A stretch of DNA of 57,932 nt from Firmicutes bacterium UBA2598 (lineage in GTDB: Bacteria > Bacillota > PH28-bin88): contig DDKM01000049.1 in assembly GCA_002339345.1 (NCBI GenBank), positions 1 to 57,932 of the forward strand, read 5' to 3'. The notes beneath the pieces are model-generated. The model searched no databases, was not told the origin of the DNA, and saw only the letters and a list, made by a program, of their open reading frames with translations. Every line of letters begins with the position of its first letter. Position 1 is the first letter of the stretch. Positions 17,237 to 24,758 of this stretch are shown piece after piece. Made by a program: the position numbers and the translations under genes.

Positions 17237-17506
17237 TCAACCTTTGGGATGCGGGTGGCTTAGTTCGGTAAAGCCCTGGACCTCCACTAGGATCACATCC
17301 ACCCCGATTGTACGAATTTTTTCCCAGGGAACCACTATATCATCATTTTTGCCAAGCAAGCCGAGGAACCGACCATTACCGGGCAGTATGATGGCTTTAA
17401 CCCGGCCTGCCTCGATGTCCAGTTCAATGTCCTTGATAATCCCCAACCGGCGGCCATCTATCATATTAACCACATCACGCATCCGCAAATCAGAGATCTT
17501 GACCAT
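17237..17506 (-). CDS. ylmC: YlmC/YmxH family PRC-barrel protein
   Basis: An 89-residue PRC-barrel protein of the YlmC/YmxH sporulation-associated group. The pattern is MVKISDLRMRDVVNMIDGRRLG with the IPWEKI-type ending (VPWEKIRTIGVDVILVE). Function unknown. ATG 17506 lies behind a run of G (GGGGGG). It has its own space after the spoIIR terminator, so it may be separately transcribed. Confidence 0.9.
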   Translation of the reverse strand: MVKISDLRMRDVVNMIDGRRLGIIKDIELDIEAGRVKAIILPGNGRFLGLLGKNDDIVVPWEKIRTIGVDVILVEVQGFTELSHPHPKG

Positions 17507-17549
17507 GCCATCATCCCCCCCCGTTTAATATATGTGGGGGGAAAAGAAA

Positions 17550-17604
17550 ACTTTACCAAAAAGAGAAAAGGGCAACCGGCCGCTCTACAGACTAACCGTT
17601 GCCC
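17550..17604 (-). terminator. Terminator after spoIIR
   Basis: On the minus strand GGGCAACGG pairs with CCGGTTGCCC around a loop of about 17 bases and is followed by TTTTCTCTTTTT. It lies 15 bases past the spoIIR stop and closes the sigG-spoIIR unit. Confidence 0.75.
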
Positions 17605-17618
17605 CACATTTTATACTT

Positions 17619-18263
17619 CTACCTATACTGAACGATGGAACCCCGTGAACGCAGCCACACCTCCCACACTTTCAACTTGAGGTGTGGCCGGTCCGGTTTA
17701 GTGGTAACCTCGGGGATCATCACCGTGACGGATTTCCTTTCCAGGGGAACCAGGGAGCCGGTACGGGTTGACACATCAACAAAACACAGGGGTGGGAACA
17801 ACACACACCACCAGTTTTCCCCTTCACCCTTCCCGATCACAATCCGCAGAGCCTGGTAGCGCCCTGCCGGCAAAACGGTATCACCATAGGCCCTGGTAGG
17901 AAATTGGAAGTAACCCAGTTCCGCCCGTACCGGGTCCACCGATCCGGCCGCCAGCAAGGCCTGTCGGGCTGTCTCCTCCAACTGAGCCAGGTGCTGCTGA
18001 ATCAGCGCCTGGGATTGGGTCAAAGAACCAGACGTGGCCAGTAACGGCTGCAAATAAGCGACCAACTCGTCACGGACCAACCGTTTGAGATCTTGGTCCT
18101 CCTGGGTATCGCTGTTGGCTAGCACATGCAACCTGATCAGACCATCCCGGTCAAAAGCCGGTTCAACCTGCTCCCTGCCGGTAGCGGCCGTAAAGAAAGC
18201 CGTCAATATTAAAAACGCCAGAAAAAACCTTACCACTTCACCCATCCACCCCTTTAAATTCAC
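17619..18263 (-). CDS. spoIIR: Stage II sporulation protein R
   Basis: Secreted forespore signal that activates the SpoIIGA protease across the septum so that pro-sigma-E is cleaved. An N-terminal signal/anchor (VVRFFLAFLILTAFFTAATG) is followed by the family blocks IRLHVLANSDTQEDQDLK and ALRIVIGKGEGENWWCVLFPP. Length 214. GTG 18263 overlaps the sigG stop by 4 bases (GTGA), so it is translationally coupled to sigG and probably shares the sigma-F-type promoter upstream. That places the signal and the next forespore sigma factor in a single transcript. Confidence 0.95.
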   Translation of the reverse strand: MNLKGWMGEVVRFFLAFLILTAFFTAATGREQVEPAFDRDGLIRLHVLANSDTQEDQDLKRLVRDELVAYLQPLLATSGSLTQSQALIQQHLAQLEETARQALLAAGSVDPVRAELGYFQFPTRAYGDTVLPAGRYQALRIVIGKGEGENWWCVLFPPLCFVDVSTRTGSLVPLERKSVTVMIPEVTTKPDRPHLKLKVWEVWLRSRGSIVQYR

Positions 18264-19033
18264 ATATGCTTCCGCATATGGTTTAAGGCCGCCTTTTCTA
18301 GCCTGGACACTTGGGCCTGGGAGATGCCAATCTCCTCAGCCACCTCCATCTGGGTTTTGCCCTCAAAAAAGCGCAGGTTTAAGATATGCCTTTCCCTGTC
18401 GCTTAATTTGTTCATGGCTTCCCGGACAGCAATCCCCTCCAGCCATGCGGCATCCTGGTTTTTTTCATCACCAATTTGGTCCATCACAAAAATGGGATCT
18501 CCGCCATCGTGGTAAATGGGCTCAAAGAGGGAAATAGGCTCCTGGATGGCGTCAAGGGCAAAGATTATTTCCTCCCGCGGCAGCTTTAACTCTGCAGCGA
18601 TTTCCGTGATGGAAGGTTCACGGGAATGCCTGTTGACCAGGGCATCGCGCACCTGCAGCGCCTTATAGGCAATGTCCCGCAACGAGCGGCTAACCCGGAT
18701 GGGATTGTTGTCGCGCAGGTACCGCCTGATCTCGCCGATGATCATTGGTACGGCGTAGGTGGAAAACTTGACATTTTGGCCCAAGTCAAAGTTATCAATG
18801 GCCTTCATGAGACCGATACATCCCACCTGGAAGAGATCGTCCACATACTCCCCCCGATTGGTAAATCGCTGGATCACACTAAGAACAAGACGCAGGTTAC
18901 CATTGATCAGCTTTTCGCGGGCAGACGGATCGCCCTCCTTGATGGCCAGAAAGAGACGGCGCATTTCTTCATTGGTCAATACTGGCAGCTTGGAAGTGTT
19001 CACACCACAGATCTCCACTTTGTTGACCATCAT
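18260..19033 (-). CDS. sigG: Sporulation sigma factor SigG
   Basis: Late-forespore sigma factor. The N-terminus NKVEICGVNTSKLPVL is the SigG hallmark, and GEYVDDLFQVGCIGLMKAIDNFDLGQNVKFSTYAVPMI is region 2. A helix-turn-helix in region 4.2 (TQMEVAEEIGISQAQVSRLEK) ends it. GGAGG lies 8 bases before ATG 19033; an ATG at 19030 is also usable, while codons further upstream precede the ribosome site. 257 residues. Separated from sigE by a terminator and a sigma-F-like promoter. Confidence 0.97.
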   Translation of the reverse strand: MMVNKVEICGVNTSKLPVLTNEEMRRLFLAIKEGDPSAREKLINGNLRLVLSVIQRFTNRGEYVDDLFQVGCIGLMKAIDNFDLGQNVKFSTYAVPMIIGEIRRYLRDNNPIRVSRSLRDIAYKALQVRDALVNRHSREPSITEIAAELKLPREEIIFALDAIQEPISLFEPIYHDGGDPIFVMDQIGDEKNQDAAWLEGIAVREAMNKLSDRERHILNLRFFEGKTQMEVAEEIGISQAQVSRLEKAALNHMRKHM

Positions 19034-19072
19034 CGGCATAACCTCCCAGATCTGGTGGCTCAACAGCATTTA

Positions 19073-19102
19073 GATTATTGCCACCAGGCATTAGGTTTAT
19101 GC
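19073..19102 (-). promoter_or_regulatory. Sigma-F-type promoter ahead of sigG-spoIIR
   Basis: On the minus strand GCATA (19098-19102) and GGCAATAATC (19073-19082) are 15 bases apart. They match the published Bacillus sigma-F pattern (GYWTA, then GGNRANANTW) at all but the last position. Both sigG and spoIIR are sigma-F genes in Bacillus, which supports the call. Confidence 0.7.
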
Positions 19103-19106
19103 CGCC

Positions 19107-19142
19107 AAAAAAATGAACCAGGGGGTTTCTCCCCTGGTTCAT
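19107..19142 (-). terminator. Strong terminator after sigE
   Basis: A 12-bp perfect stem (ATGAACCAGGGG with CCCCTGGTTCAT) is followed on the minus strand by seven T residues. It separates spoIIGA-sigE from sigG. Confidence 0.93.
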
Positions 19143-19224
19143 GGTTAATTCTGCGACACCCCTGGCCATGGTGGATGCGCTGGTATTCGCTGAGGGTATG
19201 TACCGGGTGTTTGTAAAAGGATAA

Positions 19225-19944
19225 CTATTCCATGCGAACCATTTCCTTTCGCAGTCTTTTGATAATCCTTTTTTCCAGGCGGGAAATATAAGACTGGGAG
19301 ATACCAAGGAGGTCCGCCACCTCCTTCTGGGTCCGCTCCTCCCCGTCAACCAGGCCAAAGCGGCACTCCATGATCTTCTTCTCCCTGGGGGATAGTTTTT
19401 TCATGGCGGCCTGTAACAGCTTACGGTCCACCTCTTCTTCAATACACTTATATATTATGTCATTTTCCGTTCCCAACACATCGGACAACAGCAACTCATT
19501 ACCGTCCCAGTCGATATTCAAGGGCTCGTCAAAGGAAACCTCCACCCTGGTTCGGTTACTGCGCCGCAGGTGCATTAGGATCTCGTTTTCGATACACCGG
19601 GAAGCATAGGTAGCAAGTTTGATCTTCTTGCCTGGATCAAAAGTATTAACCGCCTTGATAAGTCCGATGGTGCCGATGGAGACCAGGTCTTCAATACCAA
19701 CCCCGGTATTCTCAAATTTCCTGGCAATATAAACCACCAAGCGCAGGTTTCGTTCGATCAGGATACCTTTTACTCCGGTATCCCCCTGTTCCAGGCGGGT
19801 CAACAGACTACTTTCCTCATCATTGGTCAGGGGGGGTGGCAGTGCTTCACTACTGCCCACATAATATATGGGGTCCCCCAAACCCAGCCGAGTCAGCAGG
19901 CGCCAGAACCACAACCGGAAACGCCACCCCAGTACCCTTACCAT
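19225..19944 (-). CDS. sigE: Sporulation sigma factor SigE (pro-sigma-E)
   Basis: Early mother-cell sigma factor made as an inactive precursor. The N-terminal pro-sequence (basic and hydrophobic, residues 1-28) ends at the SpoIIGA cleavage region DPIYYVGSSEALPPPL, as in Bacillus. Region 2 (NLRLVVYIARKFENTG) and region 4 (TQKEVADLLGISQSYISRLEKR) are complete. 239 residues. ATG 19944 has GGAGG upstream, 23 bases from the spoIIGA stop, so protease and substrate are co-expressed. Confidence 0.98.
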   Translation of the reverse strand: MVRVLGWRFRLWFWRLLTRLGLGDPIYYVGSSEALPPPLTNDEESSLLTRLEQGDTGVKGILIERNLRLVVYIARKFENTGVGIEDLVSIGTIGLIKAVNTFDPGKKIKLATYASRCIENEILMHLRRSNRTRVEVSFDEPLNIDWDGNELLLSDVLGTENDIIYKCIEEEVDRKLLQAAMKKLSPREKKIMECRFGLVDGEERTQKEVADLLGISQSYISRLEKRIIKRLRKEMVRME

Positions 19945-19967
19945 TCCCCTTTCCCTCCTTTCTTATC

Positions 19968-20897
19968 TTAACCTATAGCAGTCTGGATAATATCAGGGTG
20001 TAGAAGGGCTCGGTAACGCCCCTCCGGCGACAAGGTTTTATGATACACCGCCACAACCACATCCTTTACCCGGACCGGTTTCTGATCAATGACCAGGATC
20101 AGTTCATCCGGCCTGAAGCCTAGCAGCATGCCGCGGCTGCGGCCGATTGAGCTAAACGGGATCATCAACATTCTGGCCGCCCAGAAGGAGCCCTCTAAAC
20201 CCTTAATGACAGTTTCCAGGTCCGGCTCTCCGGTAGCAGTGAAGGCCTGCTGCACAGCAGGGGGCAGCAACGGTTTTAACAGGGCATACTCTACAATCAT
20301 CACTGGCCGTTGTGTAATGGGATCTTTCAGGTGATTTCCGGTGTCGATGAGTGCTTCCACCGGTAGCCTGGTATCACCAAACCGCAGGATCACCGGCACC
20401 CTGAGCAGACTGCGGAAAAAATTTTTTTTCAACAAGGCGGTTCCCCATTTTCCCACCAGGATCACCGTGGCCAGGGCCACCAGCAGCCAGGTGTACTCGA
20501 CCTCCACCGGTAGATAGAAAAACCCGCTGGTCACCGCCAGGTCCTCTGGTTGGGCGACAAAAAACAGCATCCCGGCCAACATCGCCCCGCCGGCCATGAA
20601 GGCCATCAGGTAAAAATAACTTACTGCCTGTAAAAGGCGCCTAGCAGGCCTGGGCCGGAAGGCGATGATCACCATTATAATGGAAATGGCAATTCTGACT
20701 CCCACTGAAAACAGGGGTGCAACCCCAGGCAATACCTGCATCAGGGCATAGACGGATCCTACCAGGGCAGCCGCCACCAGCCTGTGGCTGGTGGTACGAA
20801 ACTGGCCCACCCGCGATACCGCCCACAACACCATGTAGTCCATGACAAAATTGATAGCCAGGACAATATCCACGTAAACAACCGGCTCGGAAGGCAC
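19968..20897 (-). CDS. spoIIGA: Sporulation sigma-E factor-processing protease SpoIIGA
   Basis: Membrane aspartic protease that cleaves pro-sigma-E when signalled by SpoIIR. Five N-terminal transmembrane segments occupy residues 5-150. The catalytic motif ALIDTGNHLKDP has its aspartate at D185; SpoIIGA works as a dimer with one D-T/S-G per chain. The C-terminus carries the PFSSIGRSRGMLLGF block. 309 residues. GTG 20897 has only a weak GGTGG 6 bases upstream. All partners (SpoIIR, SigE) are encoded within 3 kb. Confidence 0.95.
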   Translation of the reverse strand: MPSEPVVYVDIVLAINFVMDYMVLWAVSRVGQFRTTSHRLVAAALVGSVYALMQVLPGVAPLFSVGVRIAISIIMVIIAFRPRPARRLLQAVSYFYLMAFMAGGAMLAGMLFFVAQPEDLAVTSGFFYLPVEVEYTWLLVALATVILVGKWGTALLKKNFFRSLLRVPVILRFGDTRLPVEALIDTGNHLKDPITQRPVMIVEYALLKPLLPPAVQQAFTATGEPDLETVIKGLEGSFWAARMLMIPFSSIGRSRGMLLGFRPDELILVIDQKPVRVKDVVVAVYHKTLSPEGRYRALLHPDIIQTAIG

Positions 20898-21028
20898 AAA
20901 AAACCACCAACCATCCAGCTAATTATTACCATCATATGAATCAACAGCCATGGACATTACTTGGCCATGTAAAATTGCTTCACCCAAAGACACAGGCAAA
21001 CCAAAACTGCCAGCATTGCCTGTACCTA

Positions 21029-21061
21029 ATTATAAGGCCTCACCTTTTTAAACGATGTCAA
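21029..21061 (-). promoter_or_regulatory. Widely spaced sigma-A promoter of spoIIGA-sigE
   Basis: Perfect TTGACA (21056-21061) and TATAAT (21029-21034) are 21 bases apart, too far for unaided sigma-A use. The Bacillus spoIIG promoter has a similar 22-base spacer and needs Spo0A-phosphate. I did not find a clear 0A box (TGTCGAA) here. The transcript would have a leader of about 125 bases. Confidence 0.6.
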
Positions 21062-21081
21062 TTAATGGCTGTGCCAGCAAC

Positions 21082-21111
21082 AAAAAACCCCGATACCAAT
21101 CGGTACCGGGG
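21082..21111 (-). terminator. Terminator of the ftsQAZ unit
   Basis: A 10-bp stem (CCCCGGTACC with GGTATCGGGG, one G-U pair) and 4-base loop is followed on the minus strand by six T. It lies 25 bases after the ftsZ stop. Confidence 0.92.
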
Positions 21112-21135
21112 AATGCATGATCTGGCATCAACATC

Positions 21136-22182
21136 TTATTTTCGCCGCAAAAAGGCAGGAATATCAAGGTCGTCAGGGAAGGGCCGGATGTCTCCAAGGC
21201 GATCAAACCCCTGGTGACGGCTCGGCCTGTTGTCGAAACCGGTAGCAATGACGGTGATCCGAATTTCATCCTGCAGGTTTTCATCGATCACCGCCCCGAA
21301 GATGATGTTGGCATCGGGATCCGCCGCTGCGGCAATAATCTCTGCCGCCTCGTTGACCTCAAATAGTCCCAGATTAATACCCCCTGTGATGTTCAGCAGC
21401 ACCCCTTTTGCGCCTTCGATGGAGGTTTCCAGCAACGGGCTGGAGATGGCCAGCTTAGCCGCCTCCGCCGCACGTTTATCGCCAGTGGCCCGGCCGATAC
21501 CCATTAGCGCCGATCCAGTATCCAGCATAATTGTTTTTACATCGGCAAAATCAAGGTTAATCAGGCCAGGAACGGCAATCAGGTCGGAAATGCCCTGTAC
21601 GCCCTGGCGCAGCACATCATCGGCAATACGAAAGGCTTCGGTAATGGATGTATGCTTGTCCGCAACCTGGAGCAGGCGGTCATTGGGGATGACGATCAGG
21701 GTATCCACTTTGCTTTTCAGTTCTGCAATGCCCTTTTCCGCCTGATCTGCCCTCTTACGACCTTCAAAGGTAAAGGGTCTGGTAACCACACCAACGGTCA
21801 GCGCCCCCACTTCCTTGGCCACTTCAGCCACCACCGGTGCGGCCCCGGTACCGGTGCCACCACCCATACCAGCGGTAACGAACACCATGTCCGCTCCCCG
21901 GAGACCGCCCAGCAGGTCCTCACGGCTTTCCTCTGCAGCCTTTTTCCCGATTTCCGGGTTGGCGCCCGCCCCTAGACCTTTGGTTAATTTGCTACCTATC
22001 TGCAACCGGATATCCGCTCTGGACAGCCGGAGGGACTGGGCATCGGTATTTACCGTCAAAAACTCTACTCCCTGCAGCCCGGCAGCTATCATCCGGTTGA
22101 CAGCGTTGTTGCCGCCACCGCCTACACCAATCACCTTAATGGTGGCCGGGTGGATAACATCATTTTCTTCCAGCTCTAACAT
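21136..22182 (-). CDS. ftsZ: Cell division protein FtsZ
   Basis: Tubulin-like GTPase forming the Z-ring. The GTP-binding signature GMGGGTGTGAAP is near residue 105, and the N-terminal IKVIGVGGGGNNAVNRM block and the T7-loop region NLDFADVKTIM are intact. A short C-terminal peptide (DDLDIPAFLRRK) matches the conserved tail that binds FtsA and SepF. GGAGG lies 6 bases before ATG 22182, giving an MLELE start as in Bacillus; the ATG at 22188 abuts the ribosome site. 348 residues. Confidence 0.98.
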   Translation of the reverse strand: MLELEENDVIHPATIKVIGVGGGGNNAVNRMIAAGLQGVEFLTVNTDAQSLRLSRADIRLQIGSKLTKGLGAGANPEIGKKAAEESREDLLGGLRGADMVFVTAGMGGGTGTGAAPVVAEVAKEVGALTVGVVTRPFTFEGRKRADQAEKGIAELKSKVDTLIVIPNDRLLQVADKHTSITEAFRIADDVLRQGVQGISDLIAVPGLINLDFADVKTIMLDTGSALMGIGRATGDKRAAEAAKLAISSPLLETSIEGAKGVLLNITGGINLGLFEVNEAAEIIAAAADPDANIIFGAVIDENLQDEIRITVIATGFDNRPSRHQGFDRLGDIRPFPDDLDIPAFLRRK

Positions 22183-22214
22183 GGTCATCCTCCTCTCTAA
22201 GCCCGGGGCGAAAT

Positions 22215-23438
22215 TTAAAAGAACTCGCGAAACAGAGAACGAACCCGTGTCAAAATCCCCCTAAGGCGGGGGTCATCATTCCTGGCAGCCGGAACCTCCC
22301 TGGCTCCATACATCACCAACCCGACAGCAGTGGCATGCCGGGGCATTGACACCAGATCTGCCAGACCGCTTACGCCCCTGGGCATGCCCAGGCGAACTGG
22401 CATGTCCAATTCCTGAGCAGCCAGATGCTCCGCTCCTTCCAAAATGGAAGCGCCACCCGTTAAAACAACTCCCCCCGGAAACAAACCCCGGTAACCGGAC
22501 CGCCGGATTTCATGTCCCACCAGCCCGAAAAGTTCCCTTAACCGGGGCTCAATAATGCTGGCTATCATCCGCCGGGATATCCTGCGCCGCTCATTACCTC
22601 CAATACTAGTGATTTCAATGTCCACCTGATCCGGCACCATCCCCGGCAACCCACTCCCGTGGTTTTTCTTCAATTCCTCGGCAATGTTCAGCGGTACCCG
22701 CAAACCCATGGCCAGATCACTGGTAACATGATCACCACCCACAGGCAAGACGGAAGTAAACCACAGGCTGCCATTTTGAAACACTGCCAGTTCAGTGGTG
22801 CCCCCACCCACATCTACCACCACACAACCAAGTTCCCGCTCAGCCGGTTGTAGCACAGCCTCGGCGGAAGCCAGGGGATTGAGCACCAGACCGGCCAACT
22901 GCACCCCGGCCCTCTGTACCGCCTTCAACAAGTTTTGTACGGCACTGGCAGCTGCGGTTACCAGCAGGCTTTCCACCTCTAACCTGGAACCGGACATGCC
23001 AACGGGATCCACTACCCCATCATAGCCATCAACAATAAACTGCCTGGGGATAACATGGATGATCCGGCGGTCCGGCGGCATATTCACCACCCTGGTAGCT
23101 TCCAGCACGCGTCGGGTATCCTCAACTCCCACTTCTTTATTCTGTCCGGCTACCGCCACCACCCCCCGGTTGTTCACCGAAGAGATATGGGGACCGGTCA
23201 CACCGACATATACCGCCTCAAGCCGTATGCCACTGACCCTTTCCGCCTGCTCCATGGCGAAGGTAATTGCCCTGGCTGTGTGGTCAATATCTACAATAAC
23301 GCCCTTCCGCAGGCCCGCTGCCGGGCATTCACCCACACCAAGAACGGTCACTTCCCCTTCCCGGCCAACCTCTGCGATGATCACCAGAACCTTGGTACTC
23401 CCCACGTCCAGCCCGCCAATAATTCTCCTTTTGGGCAA
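22215..23438 (-). CDS. ftsA: Cell division protein FtsA
   Basis: Actin-like ATPase tethering FtsZ to the membrane. Phosphate-binding blocks are clear: GGLDVGSTKVLVIIAEV at the N-terminus and CVVVDVGGGTTELAVF near residue 200, then VVLTGGASILEG. A C-terminal amphipathic helix (RVRSLFREFF) would bind the membrane. GGAGG is 8 bases before TTG 23438, so this start is preferred to the open frame from 23504; 407 residues. FtsZ begins 32 bases downstream. Confidence 0.96.
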   Translation of the reverse strand: MPKRRIIGGLDVGSTKVLVIIAEVGREGEVTVLGVGECPAAGLRKGVIVDIDHTARAITFAMEQAERVSGIRLEAVYVGVTGPHISSVNNRGVVAVAGQNKEVGVEDTRRVLEATRVVNMPPDRRIIHVIPRQFIVDGYDGVVDPVGMSGSRLEVESLLVTAAASAVQNLLKAVQRAGVQLAGLVLNPLASAEAVLQPAERELGCVVVDVGGGTTELAVFQNGSLWFTSVLPVGGDHVTSDLAMGLRVPLNIAEELKKNHGSGLPGMVPDQVDIEITSIGGNERRRISRRMIASIIEPRLRELFGLVGHEIRRSGYRGLFPGGVVLTGGASILEGAEHLAAQELDMPVRLGMPRGVSGLADLVSMPRHATAVGLVMYGAREVPAARNDDPRLRGILTRVRSLFREFF

Positions 23439-23534
23439 TCCCTGCACCTCCAAGCCCTTTTGGAGCCATCTTCCACGGTTTCTGGTAAAACAGAAATTCC
23501 ACACCGGTTGACTGCAATCCTTTTTTTAGAGCAC

Positions 23535-23864
23535 CTATTTTTTCAACAAGAAACGGCGGATGATCGCCAAATTTTGAAAAAGCCGAACCCCAAAGGCGAA
23601 AACCGCCGCCAGGTACAGTTCCACTCCCAGCTGGTCGCCAATATAGGCCAGTAACCCGGCCAGAAAGGTGTTGCTGAAAAACCCGGTAATGAAGATCATA
23701 TGATCGAATTTGTCCTCCACCCCTGCCCGTAAACCGCCAAACACCGAGTCCAGGGCAGCCAGAACCGCCACAGACATATATTTGGCATAGGCCAGGGGAA
23801 GCTGCAGGGGAAACATCAGGCCGAAGGCGATGCCCGCCAGCAGGCCGACAAGAGGCAGCCACAC
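23535..23864 (-). CDS. sbp: Small basic protein (DUF1290, Sbp)
   Basis: A 109-residue membrane protein with three hydrophobic segments and the DUF1290 pattern (LPLVGLLAGIAFGLMFPL, AALDSVFGGLRAGVEDKFD, LQNLAIIRRFLLKK-type basic end). The gene is routinely found between ftsQ and ftsA in Clostridia and Bacilli; function unknown. GTG 23864 has GGAGG 8 bases upstream. Confidence 0.9.
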   Translation of the reverse strand: MWLPLVGLLAGIAFGLMFPLQLPLAYAKYMSVAVLAALDSVFGGLRAGVEDKFDHMIFITGFFSNTFLAGLLAYIGDQLGVELYLAAVFAFGVRLFQNLAIIRRFLLKK

Positions 23865-23900
23865 AAGTCATACCTCCATTTTCCACCAATCTAAAAAATC

Positions 23901-24647
23901 CTAACGGTATTTAATAACCGGTCTCCCGGCAATGCTGAGATCGATGTAATGAATTTTTGCCCATTCTTCTGCCGGCCTAGCCACAACCACTTCCGCCAGT
24001 ACTGCCATTTTTTCCGCCAGGCGAGCGGTATCGCCCAGGCGGGCCACAGAGCCGGCTTTGGAATGGATCTCAATGGCCTGGGGCTTTTCCATGTTAATTT
24101 CCGTCACCCACCAACGCATTTCCGCCGGAACGGCCATGGCTATTTGTAAACCTACCCCCAGGTTGCTGGCCACCACAGCCTCACCGGGAGAGGGTTCCCG
24201 TTGCAGGGTGATCCCGGTAATTAACGGAAGGTCCGTTTCACCCAGCCCCCGCAACCATCGTAGGGCCACACCGTTGGAATCCACCTCCAGAAAGCCATGT
24301 CCAGTAGCTACAGCAGCCAGGGGCTGCCTCTCCCACACTCTGACCACTAATTTGCTGGGAAGTTTACGGGAAACCTCCGCCTGGCTAATCATGGGATGGG
24401 CGGCAACATTGCGGCGGACCAGACCGGTATCAATTTGCCAAATGTTTACCCCCAGGTCAACCGCCACCAACTGCCGCACATTAATGGGTTCAAGCCTGAT
24501 TGCCCCTTCCACAATCACCTCATCCAGGCTGAAAAACCCCGAGCGCAGGAAGGCATATCCAGCCATGGTTCCCCACAAAAAAAGAAATAACCCGGCCAAA
24601 GCCCTTGAGCGGCGGCGCCGGGGACGATGTACAACCCCCTTTGCCAA
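23901..24647 (-). CDS. ftsQ: Cell division protein FtsQ/DivIB
   Basis: Bitopic divisome protein. A basic cytoplasmic N-terminus (HRPRRRRSR), one transmembrane helix (ALAGLFLFLWGTMAGYAFL), then a POTRA domain (FSLDEVIVEGAIRLEPINVRQL) and a beta domain (VRVWERQPLAAV). About 248 residues. GGAG is 8 bases before TTG 24647; a GTG at 24656 overlaps the ribosome site and is less likely. First gene of a new transcription unit after the murA terminator. Confidence 0.92.
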   Translation of the reverse strand: MAKGVVHRPRRRRSRALAGLFLFLWGTMAGYAFLRSGFFSLDEVIVEGAIRLEPINVRQLVAVDLGVNIWQIDTGLVRRNVAAHPMISQAEVSRKLPSKLVVRVWERQPLAAVATGHGFLEVDSNGVALRWLRGLGETDLPLITGITLQREPSPGEAVVASNLGVGLQIAMAVPAEMRWWVTEINMEKPQAIEIHSKAGSVARLGDTARLAEKMAVLAEVVVARPAEEWAKIHYIDLSIAGRPVIKYR

Positions 24648-24697
24648 GTAATCCACTCCTCAAATTAGCTTGGAACATCAAAATTAAAACTAGCAAA

Positions 24698-24726
24698 ATT
24701 ATAACAGACTTCCCTGACTCGTCCAA
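24698..24726 (-). promoter_or_regulatory. Extended -10 promoter for ftsQ-sbp-ftsA-ftsZ
   Basis: On the minus strand TGTTATAAT gives a perfect -10 (24698-24703) with the extended TG motif, 17 bases from a weak -35, TTGGAC (24721-24726). It follows immediately after the murA terminator. Confidence 0.72.
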
Positions 24727-24734
24727 GATGTGGT

Positions 24735-24758
24735 TAAAAAAAGCAGCTTCCTAGCTGC
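24735..24758 (-). terminator. Terminator overlapping the murA stop
   Basis: GCAGCT-AGGA-AGCTGC followed by seven T on the minus strand; the murA stop codon lies in the loop and stem. It divides the mur genes from ftsQAZ. Confidence 0.8.

Noticed and set aside
23329..23889. 186-codon frame across ftsA and sbp
   Set aside because: Covers two well-supported genes in another frame and has no domain features.
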